A DNA stretch of 64,000 nucleotides from Kushneria phyllosphaerae (GTDB taxonomy: Bacteria > Pseudomonadota > Gammaproteobacteria > Pseudomonadales > Halomonadaceae): NCBI RefSeq assembly GCF_900312995.1, contig NZ_ONZI01000004.1:496001-560000 (forward strand), read 5' to 3'. The stretch's first letter is position 1; each line of letters begins with the position of its first letter. The position numbers were made by a program, and so were the translations under genes. Positions 19,630-29,880 of this stretch are shown here, piece by piece. The notes beneath the pieces were generated by a model. That model had not been told where the DNA came from, ran no database searches, and was given only the letters and a program-made list of their open reading frames with translations.

Positions 19630-19656
19630 GCAGCCGGCACAAGGTGCGCCGGCTGC
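19630..19656 (-). other. Hairpin in the mreB-mreC intercistronic gap
   Basis: GTGCCGGCTGC and the near-complement GCAGCCGGCGCAC flank a three-base loop, with two unpaired bases on one arm. On the minus strand it falls just after the mreB stop and before the mreC ribosome-binding site. No T tract follows, so it is more likely an mRNA stabilising or processing element than a terminator. MreB is usually needed in excess over MreC. Confidence 0.5.
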
Positions 19657-19664
19657 CGCTGACT

Positions 19665-20711
<1,047 letters not shown>

Positions 20712-20748
20712 TCACCTGGGCCAGACCGGAACTTGTGCGGATGCAAAC

Positions 20749-20812
20749 GGTATCATCGCCGTCATGATGCGGCAAGCAGCCCGCCTGCCATGCTGTCGCT
20801 GCTTATGATACC
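20749..20812. repeat. Nested inverted repeat in the mreB/gatC divergent region
   Basis: GGTATCAT (20749-20756) and AAGCAGC (20774-20780) are complementary to the contiguous GCTGCTTATGATACC at 20798-20812, so the left arm is split by 17 bases. It lies between two divergent transcription units. It could be an operator or a leader structure; nothing identifies the binding protein. Confidence 0.35.
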
Positions 20813-20925
20813 TTCTTCCCACAATGTGGCCTCCCTTCTTTTTGTTGGTTTTATGCAGCCCGCTCGGAAGTCGGACGTCCACGCTTTTGCAATTTCACCC
20901 TGCATTGTTCAAAGGTAGAACCGCC

Positions 20926-21213
20926 ATGGCTATTGAACACGCCAATGTTCTGCGCGCAGCGCATCTGGCCCGTCTGGGCGTGAGTGATGCCCAGGCGGAA
21001 CGTTATGTCGATGATCTGTCTCGCATTCTCGAGATGGTAGACCGACTTTCCGAGATCGATACCGAGGGCGTGGCACCGCTGTCTCACCCGCTGGATGCCA
21101 CCCAGCCCCTGCGCGCCGATGAAGCGATCGAAGTCGACCGCCGCGAGACCTTTCAGAGCATCGCCCCTGCCACGGCAGACGGCCTTTATCTGGTGCCGCG
21201 CGTGGTCGAGTGA
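20926..21213 (+). CDS. gatC: Asp-tRNA(Asn)/Glu-tRNA(Gln) amidotransferase subunit GatC
   Basis: Small subunit that holds GatA and GatB together in the amidotransferase converting mischarged Glu-tRNA-Gln and/or Asp-tRNA-Asn. The ATG at 20926 follows AAAGGTAGAA and gives 95 residues, the usual size; upstream in-frame codons to 20824 have no family similarity. Conserved pieces are HLARLGVSDAQAE and the C-terminal DGLYLVPRVVE. First gene of gatCAB. Confidence 0.94.
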   Translation: MAIEHANVLRAAHLARLGVSDAQAERYVDDLSRILEMVDRLSEIDTEGVAPLSHPLDATQPLRADEAIEVDRRETFQSIAPATADGLYLVPRVVE

Positions 21214-21299
21214 TCGGCCTCACATCGCCTGACCAGTTCGAGATGCGACAGAACAGAGACACTGCCCCGACATGGGCAGCCAAGGAGTAACAAGCCCCC

Positions 21300-22751
21300 A
21301 TGCATGACAAGACACTTGCCGAACTGGCCCGCGGCCTGGCTGCCGGTGACTTTTCCAGTCGTGAACTGACGAGTTCGCTGCTCGAGCGCATCAAGCGCAT
21401 TGATCCGGCGCTGAACAGCTTCATCACCGTCACCGACGAGCAGGCCCTCAAGGAGGCCGATGCCGCCGATGCCCTTCGCCACAAGGGCGAAGCCGGCATT
21501 CTCAGCGGCCTGCCGCTGGCCTACAAGGATATTTTCTGCACCGAAGGTGTGCGCACCAGCGCCGGCTCGAAGATGCTGGACAACTTCATTGCCCCCTATA
21601 ATGCCACCGTGGTGGAAAAGCTTCGCCACGCCGGCACGGTCAGCCTTGGCAAGACCAACATGGACGAGTTCGCCATGGGCTCTTCCAACGAAAACAGCTA
21701 CTACGGTCCGGTCAAAAACCCCTGGAACCCGAAGCTGGTGCCCGGCGGCTCCTCTGGTGGCAGTGCCGCCGCCGTCGCGGCAGGCCTCGTTCCGGCGGCG
21801 CTTGGCACCGATACCGGTGGCTCGATCCGCCAGCCGGCCGCGTTTTGCGGCATTACCGGCCTCAAACCGACCTATGGGCGCGTGTCGCGCTACGGCATGA
21901 TTGCCTATGCCTCAAGCCTTGATCAGGCCGGCCCCATGGCCCGCACGGCCGAAGACTGCGCGATGCTGATGAACGCCATGGCGGGTCATGACGCGCGGGA
22001 CTCCACCAGCGTGTCGCGCAACGTGCCCGATTACACCCAGGGGCTAAACAAGCCGCTCAACGGACTCAAGATCGGCCTGCCGGTCGAGTACTTTGGTGAG
22101 GGCCTGGCCCCCGAAGTCGAGACAGCGGTGCGCGAGGCGGTCCGGGTGTATGAATCCCTGGGCGCACAGGTCATCGAGGTCAGCCTGCCGCATACCAGCA
22201 TGGCGATTCCGGCCTACTACGTCATCGCCCCGGCCGAGGCCTCCGCGAACCTGTCACGCTATGATGGCGTGCGCTTTGGGCACCGCTGCAAGGATCCAGT
22301 CGATCTTGAGGATCTTTACAAGCGTACCCGCGCCGAAGGCTTTGGTGATGAGGTCAAGCGCCGCATCCTGATCGGCACGCACACCCTTTCCGAAGGCTTT
22401 TTCGATGCCTACTACCGCAAAGCGCAGCAGATTCGTCGTCTGATCCGTCAGGACTTCCTCGACGCCTTTGCCCGCGTGGATGTGCTTATGGGCCCGGCCG
22501 CACCCACGACCGCCTTCGAGCTGGGGGCCAAAGCTGACCCGGTGCAGATGTATCTGCAGGACATCTACACCATCGCCATCAACCTGGCCGGCATCCCCGG
22601 TATCAGCGTGCCTGCCGGTCTGGCCGACAATCGCCCGGTCGGCCTTCAGATTCTGGGGCCGCATTTCGGTGAGGCTCACCTTCTTAACGTGGCGCATGTC
22701 TATCAGCAGGCCACGGACTGGCATCAGCGCCGGCCCGAGATCAAGGAGTAA
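21300..22751 (+). CDS. gatA: Asp-tRNA(Asn)/Glu-tRNA(Gln) amidotransferase subunit GatA
   Basis: Glutaminase subunit that supplies ammonia for transamidation. It is an amidase-signature enzyme with the Ser-cisSer-Lys triad: the lysine in LPLAYKDIF, and the serines in [11 protein letters not shown] and [10 protein letters not shown]. The 483 residues are full length. The SD AAGGAG is 12 bases before the ATG, somewhat far. Stop and gatB start are separated by four bases. Confidence 0.97.
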   Translation: MHDKTLAELARGLAAGDFSSRELTSSLLERIKRIDPALNSFITVTDEQALKEADAADALRHKGEAGILSGLPLAYKDIFCTEGVRTSAGSKMLDNFIAPYNATVVEKLRHAGTVSLGKTNMDEFAMGSSNENSYYGPVKNPWNPKLVPGGSSGGSAAAVAAGLVPAALGTDTGGSIRQPAAFCGITGLKPTYGRVSRYGMIAYASSLDQAGPMARTAEDCAMLMNAMAGHDARDSTSVSRNVPDYTQGLNKPLNGLKIGLPVEYFGEGLAPEVETAVREAVRVYESLGAQVIEVSLPHTSMAIPAYYVIAPAEASANLSRYDGVRFGHRCKDPVDLEDLYKRTRAEGFGDEVKRRILIGTHTLSEGFFDAYYRKAQQIRRLIRQDFLDAFARVDVLMGPAAPTTAFELGAKADPVQMYLQDIYTIAINLAGIPGISVPAGLADNRPVGLQILGPHFGEAHLLNVAHVYQQATDWHQRRPEIKE

Positions 22752-22755
22752 CAAC

Positions 22756-24210
22756 ATGCAGTGGGACGTCGTGATCGGGCTTGAAGTCCACGTGCAGCTT
22801 TCGACCTGCTCGAAAATCTTTTCCGGTGCCTCGACCGCTTTCGGCGCCGAGCCCAACACCCAGGCCTGCGGCATCGACCTGGGGCTGCCGGGCACGCTGC
22901 CGGTGCTCAATGAAAGCGCCGTTGCCATGGCGGTGCGCTTTGGTCTGGCCATCAATGCCGAGATCCCGGAGTACTCGGTATTCGAGCGCAAGAACTACTT
23001 CTATCCGGACCTGCCCAAGGGTTATCAGACCAGCCAGATGGCGCATCCGGTGGTCGGGCGCGGTGAGGTCGATATCACGCTGGGGGATGGCACGGTCAAG
23101 ACCGTGCGCATTCACCATGCCCACATGGAAGAGGATGCCGGCAAGTCGCTGCACGAGGATTACAGCGGCATGACCGGCATTGACCTCAACCGGGCCGGCA
23201 CGCCGCTTCTGGAGATTGTCTCCGAGCCGGACATGCACAGCGCCGAGGAAGCATCCGCCTATATCCGTGCCATTCACGCCATCGTGACCTATCTGGGCAT
23301 TTCCGATGGCAACATGGCCGAAGGCTCGATGCGCTGCGACGTCAACGTGTCGCTACGCCCGAAGGGGCAGGAAAAGCTGGGCACCCGCGCCGAGATCAAA
23401 AACGTCAACTCCTTCCGCTTTGTGGAGCGAGCCATTGCGTTCGAGATCGAGCGTCAGCGCGAGATTCTCGAAGACGGTGGCGTCGTGATTCAGGAAACGC
23501 GTCTCTACAATCCGGATCTGGATGAAACCCGCTCGATGCGGACCAAGGAGGAAGCCAACGACTACCGTTACTTCCCCTGCCCTGACCTGCTGCCCCTGAT
23601 GCTCGATGAGGCCTATATCGAACATCAGCGTTCGCTGCTGCCGGAACTGCCAAGCGAAAAGCGCCAGCGTTTTGTCGAATCGCTCGGGCTTTCGACCTAC
23701 GATGCGGACGTCCTGACCGGCTCGCGCCCGCTTGCCGAATATTTCGAAGCCGTTCAACAACACTGCAGCGATGCCAAGCTGGCCGCCAACTGGGTTCAGG
23801 GCGACCTGTTGGGTCGACTCAATCGTGACGGTTTGGACATTACCGAGAGCCCGGTCAGCGCCGAGCAGCTCGGCGGCCTGCTGGTCCGTCTGGTGGATGA
23901 CACCATCAACGGCAAGGCGGCCAAGCAGGTCTTTGCTGATCTGTGGGAGTGCAAGGGCGAAACGGCTGACGACATCATCGAGTCCCGCGGCCTCAAGCAG
24001 GTCACCGATACCGGTGCCATCGAATCCCTGTGTGATCAGGTGATTGCCGATAACCCGGTGCAGGTCACCCAGTACCGCGAAGCCACCGAGGACAAGCGCG
24101 GCAAGATGATCGGCTTTTTTGTCGGCCAGGTCATGAAGGCCTCCCGCGGCACGGCCAACCCGCCGCAGGTCAACGCCATGCTCACGGAAAAGCTCGACGC
24201 CCTGCTGTAA
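22756..24210 (+). CDS. gatB: Asp-tRNA(Asn)/Glu-tRNA(Gln) amidotransferase subunit GatB
   Basis: Kinase-like subunit that activates the misacylated tRNA and receives ammonia from GatA. The true start is ATG 22756 with AAGGAG upstream, giving [17 protein letters not shown] and 484 residues; the frame extends upstream inside gatA but those codons are not family sequence. Conserved motifs include [15 protein letters not shown], the cradle-domain RCDVNVS and the C-terminal YqeY-like region ending [14 protein letters not shown] strong terminator follows. Confidence 0.97.
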   Translation: MQWDVVIGLEVHVQLSTCSKIFSGASTAFGAEPNTQACGIDLGLPGTLPVLNESAVAMAVRFGLAINAEIPEYSVFERKNYFYPDLPKGYQTSQMAHPVVGRGEVDITLGDGTVKTVRIHHAHMEEDAGKSLHEDYSGMTGIDLNRAGTPLLEIVSEPDMHSAEEASAYIRAIHAIVTYLGISDGNMAEGSMRCDVNVSLRPKGQEKLGTRAEIKNVNSFRFVERAIAFEIERQREILEDGGVVIQETRLYNPDLDETRSMRTKEEANDYRYFPCPDLLPLMLDEAYIEHQRSLLPELPSEKRQRFVESLGLSTYDADVLTGSRPLAEYFEAVQQHCSDAKLAANWVQGDLLGRLNRDGLDITESPVSAEQLGGLLVRLVDDTINGKAAKQVFADLWECKGETADDIIESRGLKQVTDTGAIESLCDQVIADNPVQVTQYREATEDKRGKMIGFFVGQVMKASRGTANPPQVNAMLTEKLDALL

Positions 24211-24230
24211 CACCGGGATGTCAGCGACCA

Positions 24231-24260
24231 AAAGGGGCGCCTGCTGGCGCCCCTTTTTTT
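24231..24260 (+). terminator. Rho-independent terminator after gatB
   Basis: GGGGCGCC-TGCT-GGCGCCCC stem-loop flanked by AAAA and a run of seven T residues. It is textbook in form and ends the gatCAB unit; the A-rich 5' side gives it some potential in the reverse direction for the minus-strand SDR gene. Confidence 0.9.
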
Positions 24261-24348
24261 ATGCGCATTCCTTGTATGCGCCCTGTCTCGTGTGCTCTGT
24301 TTCACGGGGATCTTGCCACCGCACCCTCAGTGCCATTCAAACAGGACA

Positions 24349-25047
24349 TTATTCTTCGATCGGTGGGGTCGGCAGAATGCACAGATCATGCACTTCCACG
24401 CTTTTGGGTTGAGTCAGCGCAAAGATCACGGATCGGGCAATATCATCCGGGGTTAGTGCATTGTCCTGAGGCTCATCGAAAAAGGGCGTATCCACAACGC
24501 CCGGCTCGATCAGCGTGACACGTATGCCACTGCCCTTCACTTCCTCGCGCAGGTTATAGGCCATGCTTTGTACGGCGCTTTTGGTCGCGCCATAAAAGGA
24601 GCCCGGCATGACCCGACGCCCGGCCACGGAGCCCGTAATCAAAATATGTCCACGGCTTTTTTTGAGCTCGGCCATGGCCGCGCGGACTGTCAACGCAGGT
24701 CCCAGCACATTGGTCAAAAGCACTTCGCGCCACTCTTCCGGGTCGCTGCCGCTGTAGCCACGCCCTTCAAGACCACGGCCGGCATTGGCAAAGACGGCGT
24801 CCAGAGCCCCGAAATGCTCGACCACCGCAACCACCAGCTGCTCCTGCGCCTCCCAGGACTGTACATTGCAGGTGAAGGCCGCCGCCTGTACGCCGTATTC
24901 CTGATCAAGCGTTTCGGCCAGCGTTTCAAGACGTTTGGTACTGCGCGCGGCCAGTGCGATGTTATAGCCGGCCTGTGCCGCATGGCGGGCGCTGGCCTCA
25001 CCGATCCCGGTCGATGCACCTGTAATCAAAAGCGTTGGGTTGGCCAT
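24349..25047 (-). CDS. Short-chain dehydrogenase/reductase, substrate unknown
   Basis: Classical SDR oxidoreductase of 232 residues, probably cytoplasmic. It has the cofactor motif TGASTGIG (residues about 9-16), NAG, the catalytic serine in TGSVAG and the YGATK active site; EPGVVDTPF matches the PG motif. The R-S-T-K after the second strand (AARSTKR) would suit NADP. It resembles the YdfG/serine-dehydrogenase-like branch, but the substrate cannot be read from sequence. It is divergent from crtE, sharing a 283-base intergenic region. Confidence 0.85.
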   Translation of the reverse strand: MANPTLLITGASTGIGEASARHAAQAGYNIALAARSTKRLETLAETLDQEYGVQAAAFTCNVQSWEAQEQLVVAVVEHFGALDAVFANAGRGLEGRGYSGSDPEEWREVLLTNVLGPALTVRAAMAELKKSRGHILITGSVAGRRVMPGSFYGATKSAVQSMAYNLREEVKGSGIRVTLIEPGVVDTPFFDEPQDNALTPDDIARSVIFALTQPKSVEVHDLCILPTPPIEE

Positions 25048-25330
25048 TGCTGTCTCCTGTGCGCACGGATCCGCGTGACCCGGCCATCATTGATGTGCAC
25101 TGAGCCTGGCAAGTCGACTGCGCCTGCGCCACCCAGACACGGTGCTGGCCATGCGCTGTACACTGAAAGCTGCCCGACGACCATGACAGCCACTGTGCTT
25201 TTCAGCTATCCTGGAGTCACCCTTTTTATTGCCTTGAATCAATTAATGACCTGACACTTGCCTTCTCAACCGTCAGGTGACCATAACAATGGATGTCGGC
25301 CGCAATCGCGCGTCAGACAAGGAGAAATTC

Positions 25331-26251
25331 ATGACCGGCCTGACGTCTCCGATCGTCGAACGGCAGCCCGTAGAGGACTCCCCGTATGCCTCTCTCAATC
25401 ACGACATTCACGCCACCCTGACACAGGCACTCAACAATGAGGGCCGGCAGGGCATGATTCGTGATGCCATCAACCACCACCTTGCCGCGGCGGGCGGCTA
25501 TCTGCGCGCCCGGCTGGGCTATCACACCGGCCAAGCCCTGGGGCTGCCCCATGAGTCCGCGCTGATCTGTGCCTGCATCAGCGAGCTTTTGCATAACGCC
25601 TCGCTCATCCACGATGACGTGCTCGATCATGACAGCATGCGTCGCGGCCAGAAAAGCGTCTGGAATGTCTGGAACGAAGGGGTGGCCATCTGTCTGGGGG
25701 ATCTGTTCATCTCGGCAGCCTATGGTCTGATGGCAGAGCTTTCTACTCACGCATCAAGGCTGCCGGCCCTGCTGTCCTGCGTGCACCATCATGTACAAAC
25801 CACCATTTATGGTCAGGCCGAGTGCTTCAGCCTGGCGATGACACCCGAGCCCGACTTCGAGCAGTGCAGTCAGGCCGCCTGTGGCAAGTCCGGCCCGCTA
25901 TTTGCCCTGGCGCTTGAGGCACCGCTGCTGCTGACCGGCCATGATGACGCGCTCGATAATGCGCGGCAGGCGGCCCTGACGTTTGCCACGATCTACCAGC
26001 TCATTGACGATATCGAGGATTTTGACAGCGACATGATCGATCAACAGCAAGGGGCCTGCAATATGCTTCACGCGCTGGGCAGCCGTGGCGATACCACGCC
26101 CATGGCCTCAGCGCTGGATTACGGCCGCCACCACCTGAGCCGGACCCGCCATCTGGCGGGCACCCTGCCCGAAGGCAGTGGCCAGGCGCTGATTGAAGAA
26201 GCCCATCGACTCGAGGAGAAGCTGATGAACGTGACAGGTGAGCGCTCATGA
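25331..26251 (+). CDS. crtE: Geranylgeranyl diphosphate synthase CrtE
   Basis: Trans-isoprenyl diphosphate synthase predicted to make GGPP from IPP and FPP for carotenoids. The start ATG 25331 has AAGGAGA six bases upstream; two weaker in-frame starts are at 25277 (GTG) and 25289. The first Asp-rich motif DDVLD is at residues 95-99 and the second, DDIED, at 226-230. Small residues (Ala, Ser) precede the first motif, compatible with a C20 or longer product. Overlaps crtI by four bases; the function is supported by the operon. Confidence 0.88.
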   Translation: MTGLTSPIVERQPVEDSPYASLNHDIHATLTQALNNEGRQGMIRDAINHHLAAAGGYLRARLGYHTGQALGLPHESALICACISELLHNASLIHDDVLDHDSMRRGQKSVWNVWNEGVAICLGDLFISAAYGLMAELSTHASRLPALLSCVHHHVQTTIYGQAECFSLAMTPEPDFEQCSQAACGKSGPLFALALEAPLLLTGHDDALDNARQAALTFATIYQLIDDIEDFDSDMIDQQQGACNMLHALGSRGDTTPMASALDYGRHHLSRTRHLAGTLPEGSGQALIEEAHRLEEKLMNVTGERS

Positions 26252-27717
26252 GCCGTGCTCTGGTCATCGGCGGCGGCTTTGGCGGTATGGCTGCCGCCCT
26301 GCGGGCACGCAAAAAAGGCTATGACGTCACGCTGATCGAGCGATGCGCGTCGCTGGGTGGACGGGCCCAGGTCTTTACCGACCAGGGCTTTCGCTTTGAT
26401 GCCGGCCCCACGGTCATCACCGCGCCTTTCATGTTCGAGGAGCTTTTCGCGCTTTTCGGCAAGCGGCTGGAAGACTATGTCGAGATGGTCGCGCTCGACA
26501 TCTGGTATCAGTTTTATTTCCAGGACGGGCGCACCTTTGATTACGGCACCGACATGTCGGCAACGCTTGCCAGCATTCGCCGCTTTAACGAGCGCGATGT
26601 TCAGGGCTATCAGAATCTGCTGAAGACCTCGAAGGAGATCTTCGAGATTGGCTTCGAGCAGCTCGCCGACCGCCCCTTTCACCAGTTCTCCACCATGGCC
26701 GCGCAGATTCCGGCCCTTTTGCGGCTGAAAAGCTATCGCTCGGTGTGGCAGATGGTCTGCGCTCATATCGAGGATGACAGCCTGCGACAGGCCTTCTCGA
26801 TTCCGCCGCTGCTGGTGGGCGGCAACCCCTTTCGCACGACCAGCATCTACGGCCTGATTCCCTGGCTCGAGCGCAAGTGGGGGGTGCACTTTCCCATGGG
26901 CGGCACCGGGGCGCTGGTGGCGGCGCTGGAAAAGCTGATGCGCGATGTGGGCATCACCATCGAGACCGGCACCACCATCAAGCGCATCCTGAGCGAGCAC
27001 GGGCGTGCCAACGGCGTGGAACTTGAAAGCGGCGAGAAGCTGCCGGCCAACGTGGTCATCAGCAACGCCGATGCGGCGCATCTGTATACCAACATGGTGG
27101 ACCAGGTCTCGACCAGTGCGAAACTCAAACTGGCCGGCGCCAAATATTCGATGGGCCTGTTCGTGCTCTATGTCGGTACCAACCGGCAGTTTCCCCAGGC
27201 CGAGCACCACACCATCTGGATGGGACAGCGCTATCGCGAACTGCTGGAAGATATTTTCGAGCACCGTGTACTGGCCAACGACTTCTCGCTCTACGCCCAT
27301 CGCCCGACCGCGACCGACCCTTCCTTTGCCCCACCCGGCTGTGATTCCTTCTACATCCTCGCGCCGGTCCCAAACCTGCAGGGCGACGTGGACTGGTCAC
27401 GTGAAGGCGACAAGCTCGGCGATGCCATTATCGATGCGCTCGATCGCACCACGATGCCGGGCTTTCGTGAATCGATCGTCACTCGTTTTCACATGACCCC
27501 GAAGGATTTCAGCGAGCGCTATCTGTCGATGCACGGCACCGGCTTTTCGATTGCGCCCATTTTCCGCCAGTCGGCGTGGTTTCGGTTCCACAACAAAAGC
27601 GAAGTGCTGGAAAATCTTTATCTGACCGGCGCCGGCACGCATCCGGGGGCGGGCCTGCCGGGCGTGCTGTCCAGCGCCAAAGTGGTTGATCACCTGCTGC
27701 CGGACGCCGACGCATGA
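26248..27717 (+). CDS. crtI: Phytoene desaturase CrtI
   Basis: FAD-dependent desaturase that converts phytoene to lycopene, membrane-associated. The dinucleotide-binding motif VIGGGFGGMAAALRA starts at residue 6. The C-terminal FAD segment YLTGAGTHPGAGLPGV is typical of bacterial-type CrtI. The 489 residues match the family. Four-base overlaps with crtE and crtB indicate coupled translation. Confidence 0.95.
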   Translation: MSRALVIGGGFGGMAAALRARKKGYDVTLIERCASLGGRAQVFTDQGFRFDAGPTVITAPFMFEELFALFGKRLEDYVEMVALDIWYQFYFQDGRTFDYGTDMSATLASIRRFNERDVQGYQNLLKTSKEIFEIGFEQLADRPFHQFSTMAAQIPALLRLKSYRSVWQMVCAHIEDDSLRQAFSIPPLLVGGNPFRTTSIYGLIPWLERKWGVHFPMGGTGALVAALEKLMRDVGITIETGTTIKRILSEHGRANGVELESGEKLPANVVISNADAAHLYTNMVDQVSTSAKLKLAGAKYSMGLFVLYVGTNRQFPQAEHHTIWMGQRYRELLEDIFEHRVLANDFSLYAHRPTATDPSFAPPGCDSFYILAPVPNLQGDVDWSREGDKLGDAIIDALDRTTMPGFRESIVTRFHMTPKDFSERYLSMHGTGFSIAPIFRQSAWFRFHNKSEVLENLYLTGAGTHPGAGLPGVLSSAKVVDHLLPDADA

Positions 27718-28661
27718 CGCAGGCTGCCCAGCACACCAGTGCCGAAGCCATTCTGGCGCGACACGGCAAGTCGTTTCGCTTTGCCAGCTACTTCATGGAG
27801 CGTGACGACGCCCACGATGCGGCGCTTTTGTACATGGTCTGTCGCGAGCTGGATGATCTGGCCGATCAGGACATGCCCACCGAGGCCGAGAACGAAAGCG
27901 CCCATGAGCGGCTGATGACCGTTCGTCGCGAGCTTTTGGCCGGCAGTGGTCATGACCCGCTCACTCATGTGCTGGTCGATCTTCAAACGCGGCGCGGGCT
28001 CGATACCCGCGCGGCCGTGGCGCTGATTGATGCCCTGATCAGCGATGTCGAACGCCCGGCCCTGATTCAGGATGAGCGTGAGCTGATGCGCTACTGCTAT
28101 GGCGTGGCCGGGGCCGTGGGCGTTTTGATGTGCCCGGTGGTGGGCGCCGATGACAGCGCCATCCCCCACGGCATTGATCTGGGCCTGGCCATGCAGATGA
28201 CCAACATTGCCCGCGATGTGCGAGAAGATGCCGACATGGGGCGTCGCTACCTGCCGGCTGACTGGATCGATCAGTTAACGCCCGAGGAAATCGCCCGCGC
28301 CGACCGTGATCAGCGCGCAAGGGTCGCTCGCGCCATCGACCGGCTATTGACCCGGGCCGAGGCCTACTATGCCAGTGCCGCCGATGGCTTTAACCGCATC
28401 CCGGGCAAGAACCGGCGCGCCATTGCCGTCGCCGCCGATGTCTATCGCGCCATTGGCTTTCGCCTGCGTCGAGAAAGGCTGGCCTGGTGGCAGGGCCGTG
28501 TGCATGTGCCGCTGACCGGCAAGGTGTGGCTGGCCACGCGCCGGCTGAGCGGCCGTGGCGCCATTGTGGGCAGCAGGCTTGATACCCATGACGCCGAACT
28601 TCATCGCCATATTGCCGACCTGCCCGGCGCCCACGGCCCGGAAATACATGAACAAGTCTGA
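27714..28661 (+). CDS. crtB: 15-cis-phytoene synthase CrtB
   Basis: Condenses two GGPP to phytoene. The two Asp-rich motifs are CRELDDLADQD (D47, D48, D51) and NIARDVREDAD (residues about 164-174), followed by the family hallmark MGRRYLP. The 315 residues are full length. Overlaps crtI by four bases and crtY by 14 bases. Confidence 0.95.
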   Translation: MTQAAQHTSAEAILARHGKSFRFASYFMERDDAHDAALLYMVCRELDDLADQDMPTEAENESAHERLMTVRRELLAGSGHDPLTHVLVDLQTRRGLDTRAAVALIDALISDVERPALIQDERELMRYCYGVAGAVGVLMCPVVGADDSAIPHGIDLGLAMQMTNIARDVREDADMGRRYLPADWIDQLTPEEIARADRDQRARVARAIDRLLTRAEAYYASAADGFNRIPGKNRRAIAVAADVYRAIGFRLRRERLAWWQGRVHVPLTGKVWLATRRLSGRGAIVGSRLDTHDAELHRHIADLPGAHGPEIHEQV

Positions 28662-29787
28662 GCCGTTTGATCTCGTGATTCTCGGCGGCGGCTGCGCCGG
28701 GCTGAGCCTTGCCTATCGACTGGCTCAGCATGACGATGCGCCGCGCACACTGATCATCGACCCGCGCATTGAGTACACCAATGACCGCACCTGGTGTGGC
28801 TGGCCGGTCACCGCTCATCCCTTTCAGGGCGATGTGCGTGCGCGCTGGCATACCCTGACGCTGCACACCGATCAGGCCAGCACCACCGTTGAAAGTCGGC
28901 GCTACCCCTATGAAATGCTCGAAGCCGAGCGCTTCTACACGCGCACGCTGACCGCCATTGATGACCATCCATGCATCGCAAGGGTTCAGGCGCGCGCACT
29001 CAATGTCGAAGATCGTGAGGAGGGCGTGACCGTGACGCTGGACAACGGCGAGACGGTTCAGGCCCGCTTTGGCGTCGATACCCGCCCTCACCCGAAGCCA
29101 CTGGCGCCCCCCTGGCTATGGCAGGATTTTGCCGGTATCAACGTGCAGGCAGACAACATGCCCCGGCACGCCGAGCTGATGGATTTTCGCATCGGTGAGA
29201 ATCCGCAGGACGGCATCGATTTTCTCTATGTGCTGCCCTACAGCCCCGATCAGGCCCTGTTTGAATGGACGCGCTTTGGCCGCCCGCCGACCAGCCCGAC
29301 CACGCTTGAGCAGAGGCTTGAAGCCCACCTCAACGAGCGTTTCGGCCAAGGGCACTGGCAGGCCCTGCGCCGTGAAACCGGTACGCTGCCCATGGCCCCA
29401 CCGACGCGCACCGATGGCCGCTCGATGGCCGTGACGGGTGCCTACGGCGGCGCCATGCGCGCCGCCACCGGCTACGCCTTTCACGCCATCCAGCGCTGGG
29501 CCGATCAATGTGCCAAAGCGCTACTTGCCGGCCAGCCGCCGGTGGGCGCCTCTACCGGTCGGATACTGCTGCAGCTGGATCGCATCTTCATGAGCACGCT
29601 GGCGCAACATCCCGAACGCGCCCCCGAGTTCTACCGCCTGCTGTTTGAGAAAGCCCCTACCGACCGGCTGATCCGCTTTTTAAGCGGTGTCCCCAGCGTG
29701 CGTGACACTTTATCGGTGATGAATGCCCTGCCCTGGGCGCCACTGATCGGGAGTACGCTGCGCTGTGCCCTGCCTGAACGGGCATGA
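28648..29787 (+). CDS. crtY: Lycopene beta-cyclase CrtY
   Basis: Predicted to cyclise lycopene to beta-carotene. The start ATG 28648 (MNKSEPFDLVILGGG) gives 379 residues; the upstream frame overlaps crtB and is not family sequence. It has a flavin/NAD-binding motif LGGGCAGLSLA (from residue 12), the cyclase-type NDRTWCGW (45-52), and a late GAYGGAMRAATGYAF segment. It is more divergent from Pantoea CrtY than the other crt genes look. Last gene of the operon; no hydroxylase, ketolase or glucosyltransferase gene is next to it. Confidence 0.88.
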   Translation: MNKSEPFDLVILGGGCAGLSLAYRLAQHDDAPRTLIIDPRIEYTNDRTWCGWPVTAHPFQGDVRARWHTLTLHTDQASTTVESRRYPYEMLEAERFYTRTLTAIDDHPCIARVQARALNVEDREEGVTVTLDNGETVQARFGVDTRPHPKPLAPPWLWQDFAGINVQADNMPRHAELMDFRIGENPQDGIDFLYVLPYSPDQALFEWTRFGRPPTSPTTLEQRLEAHLNERFGQGHWQALRRETGTLPMAPPTRTDGRSMAVTGAYGGAMRAATGYAFHAIQRWADQCAKALLAGQPPVGASTGRILLQLDRIFMSTLAQHPERAPEFYRLLFEKAPTDRLIRFLSGVPSVRDTLSVMNALPWAPLIGSTLRCALPERA

Positions 29788-29880
29788 TTTATCCTGAACC
29801 CGCTCATAGCGGCGCTGCAATTCCTGTCTCGCTTGCGTAGTATCACCTGATATTCCCAGTCCCTTCCGAGCCGCTTGATC

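Noticed and set aside
25105..25121. TGGCAAGTCGACTGCG as a sigma-54 site upstream of crtE
   Set aside because: The -12 part is CTGCG rather than TTGCA and the -24 part is TGGCAA; a near match only, more than 200 bases from the start.
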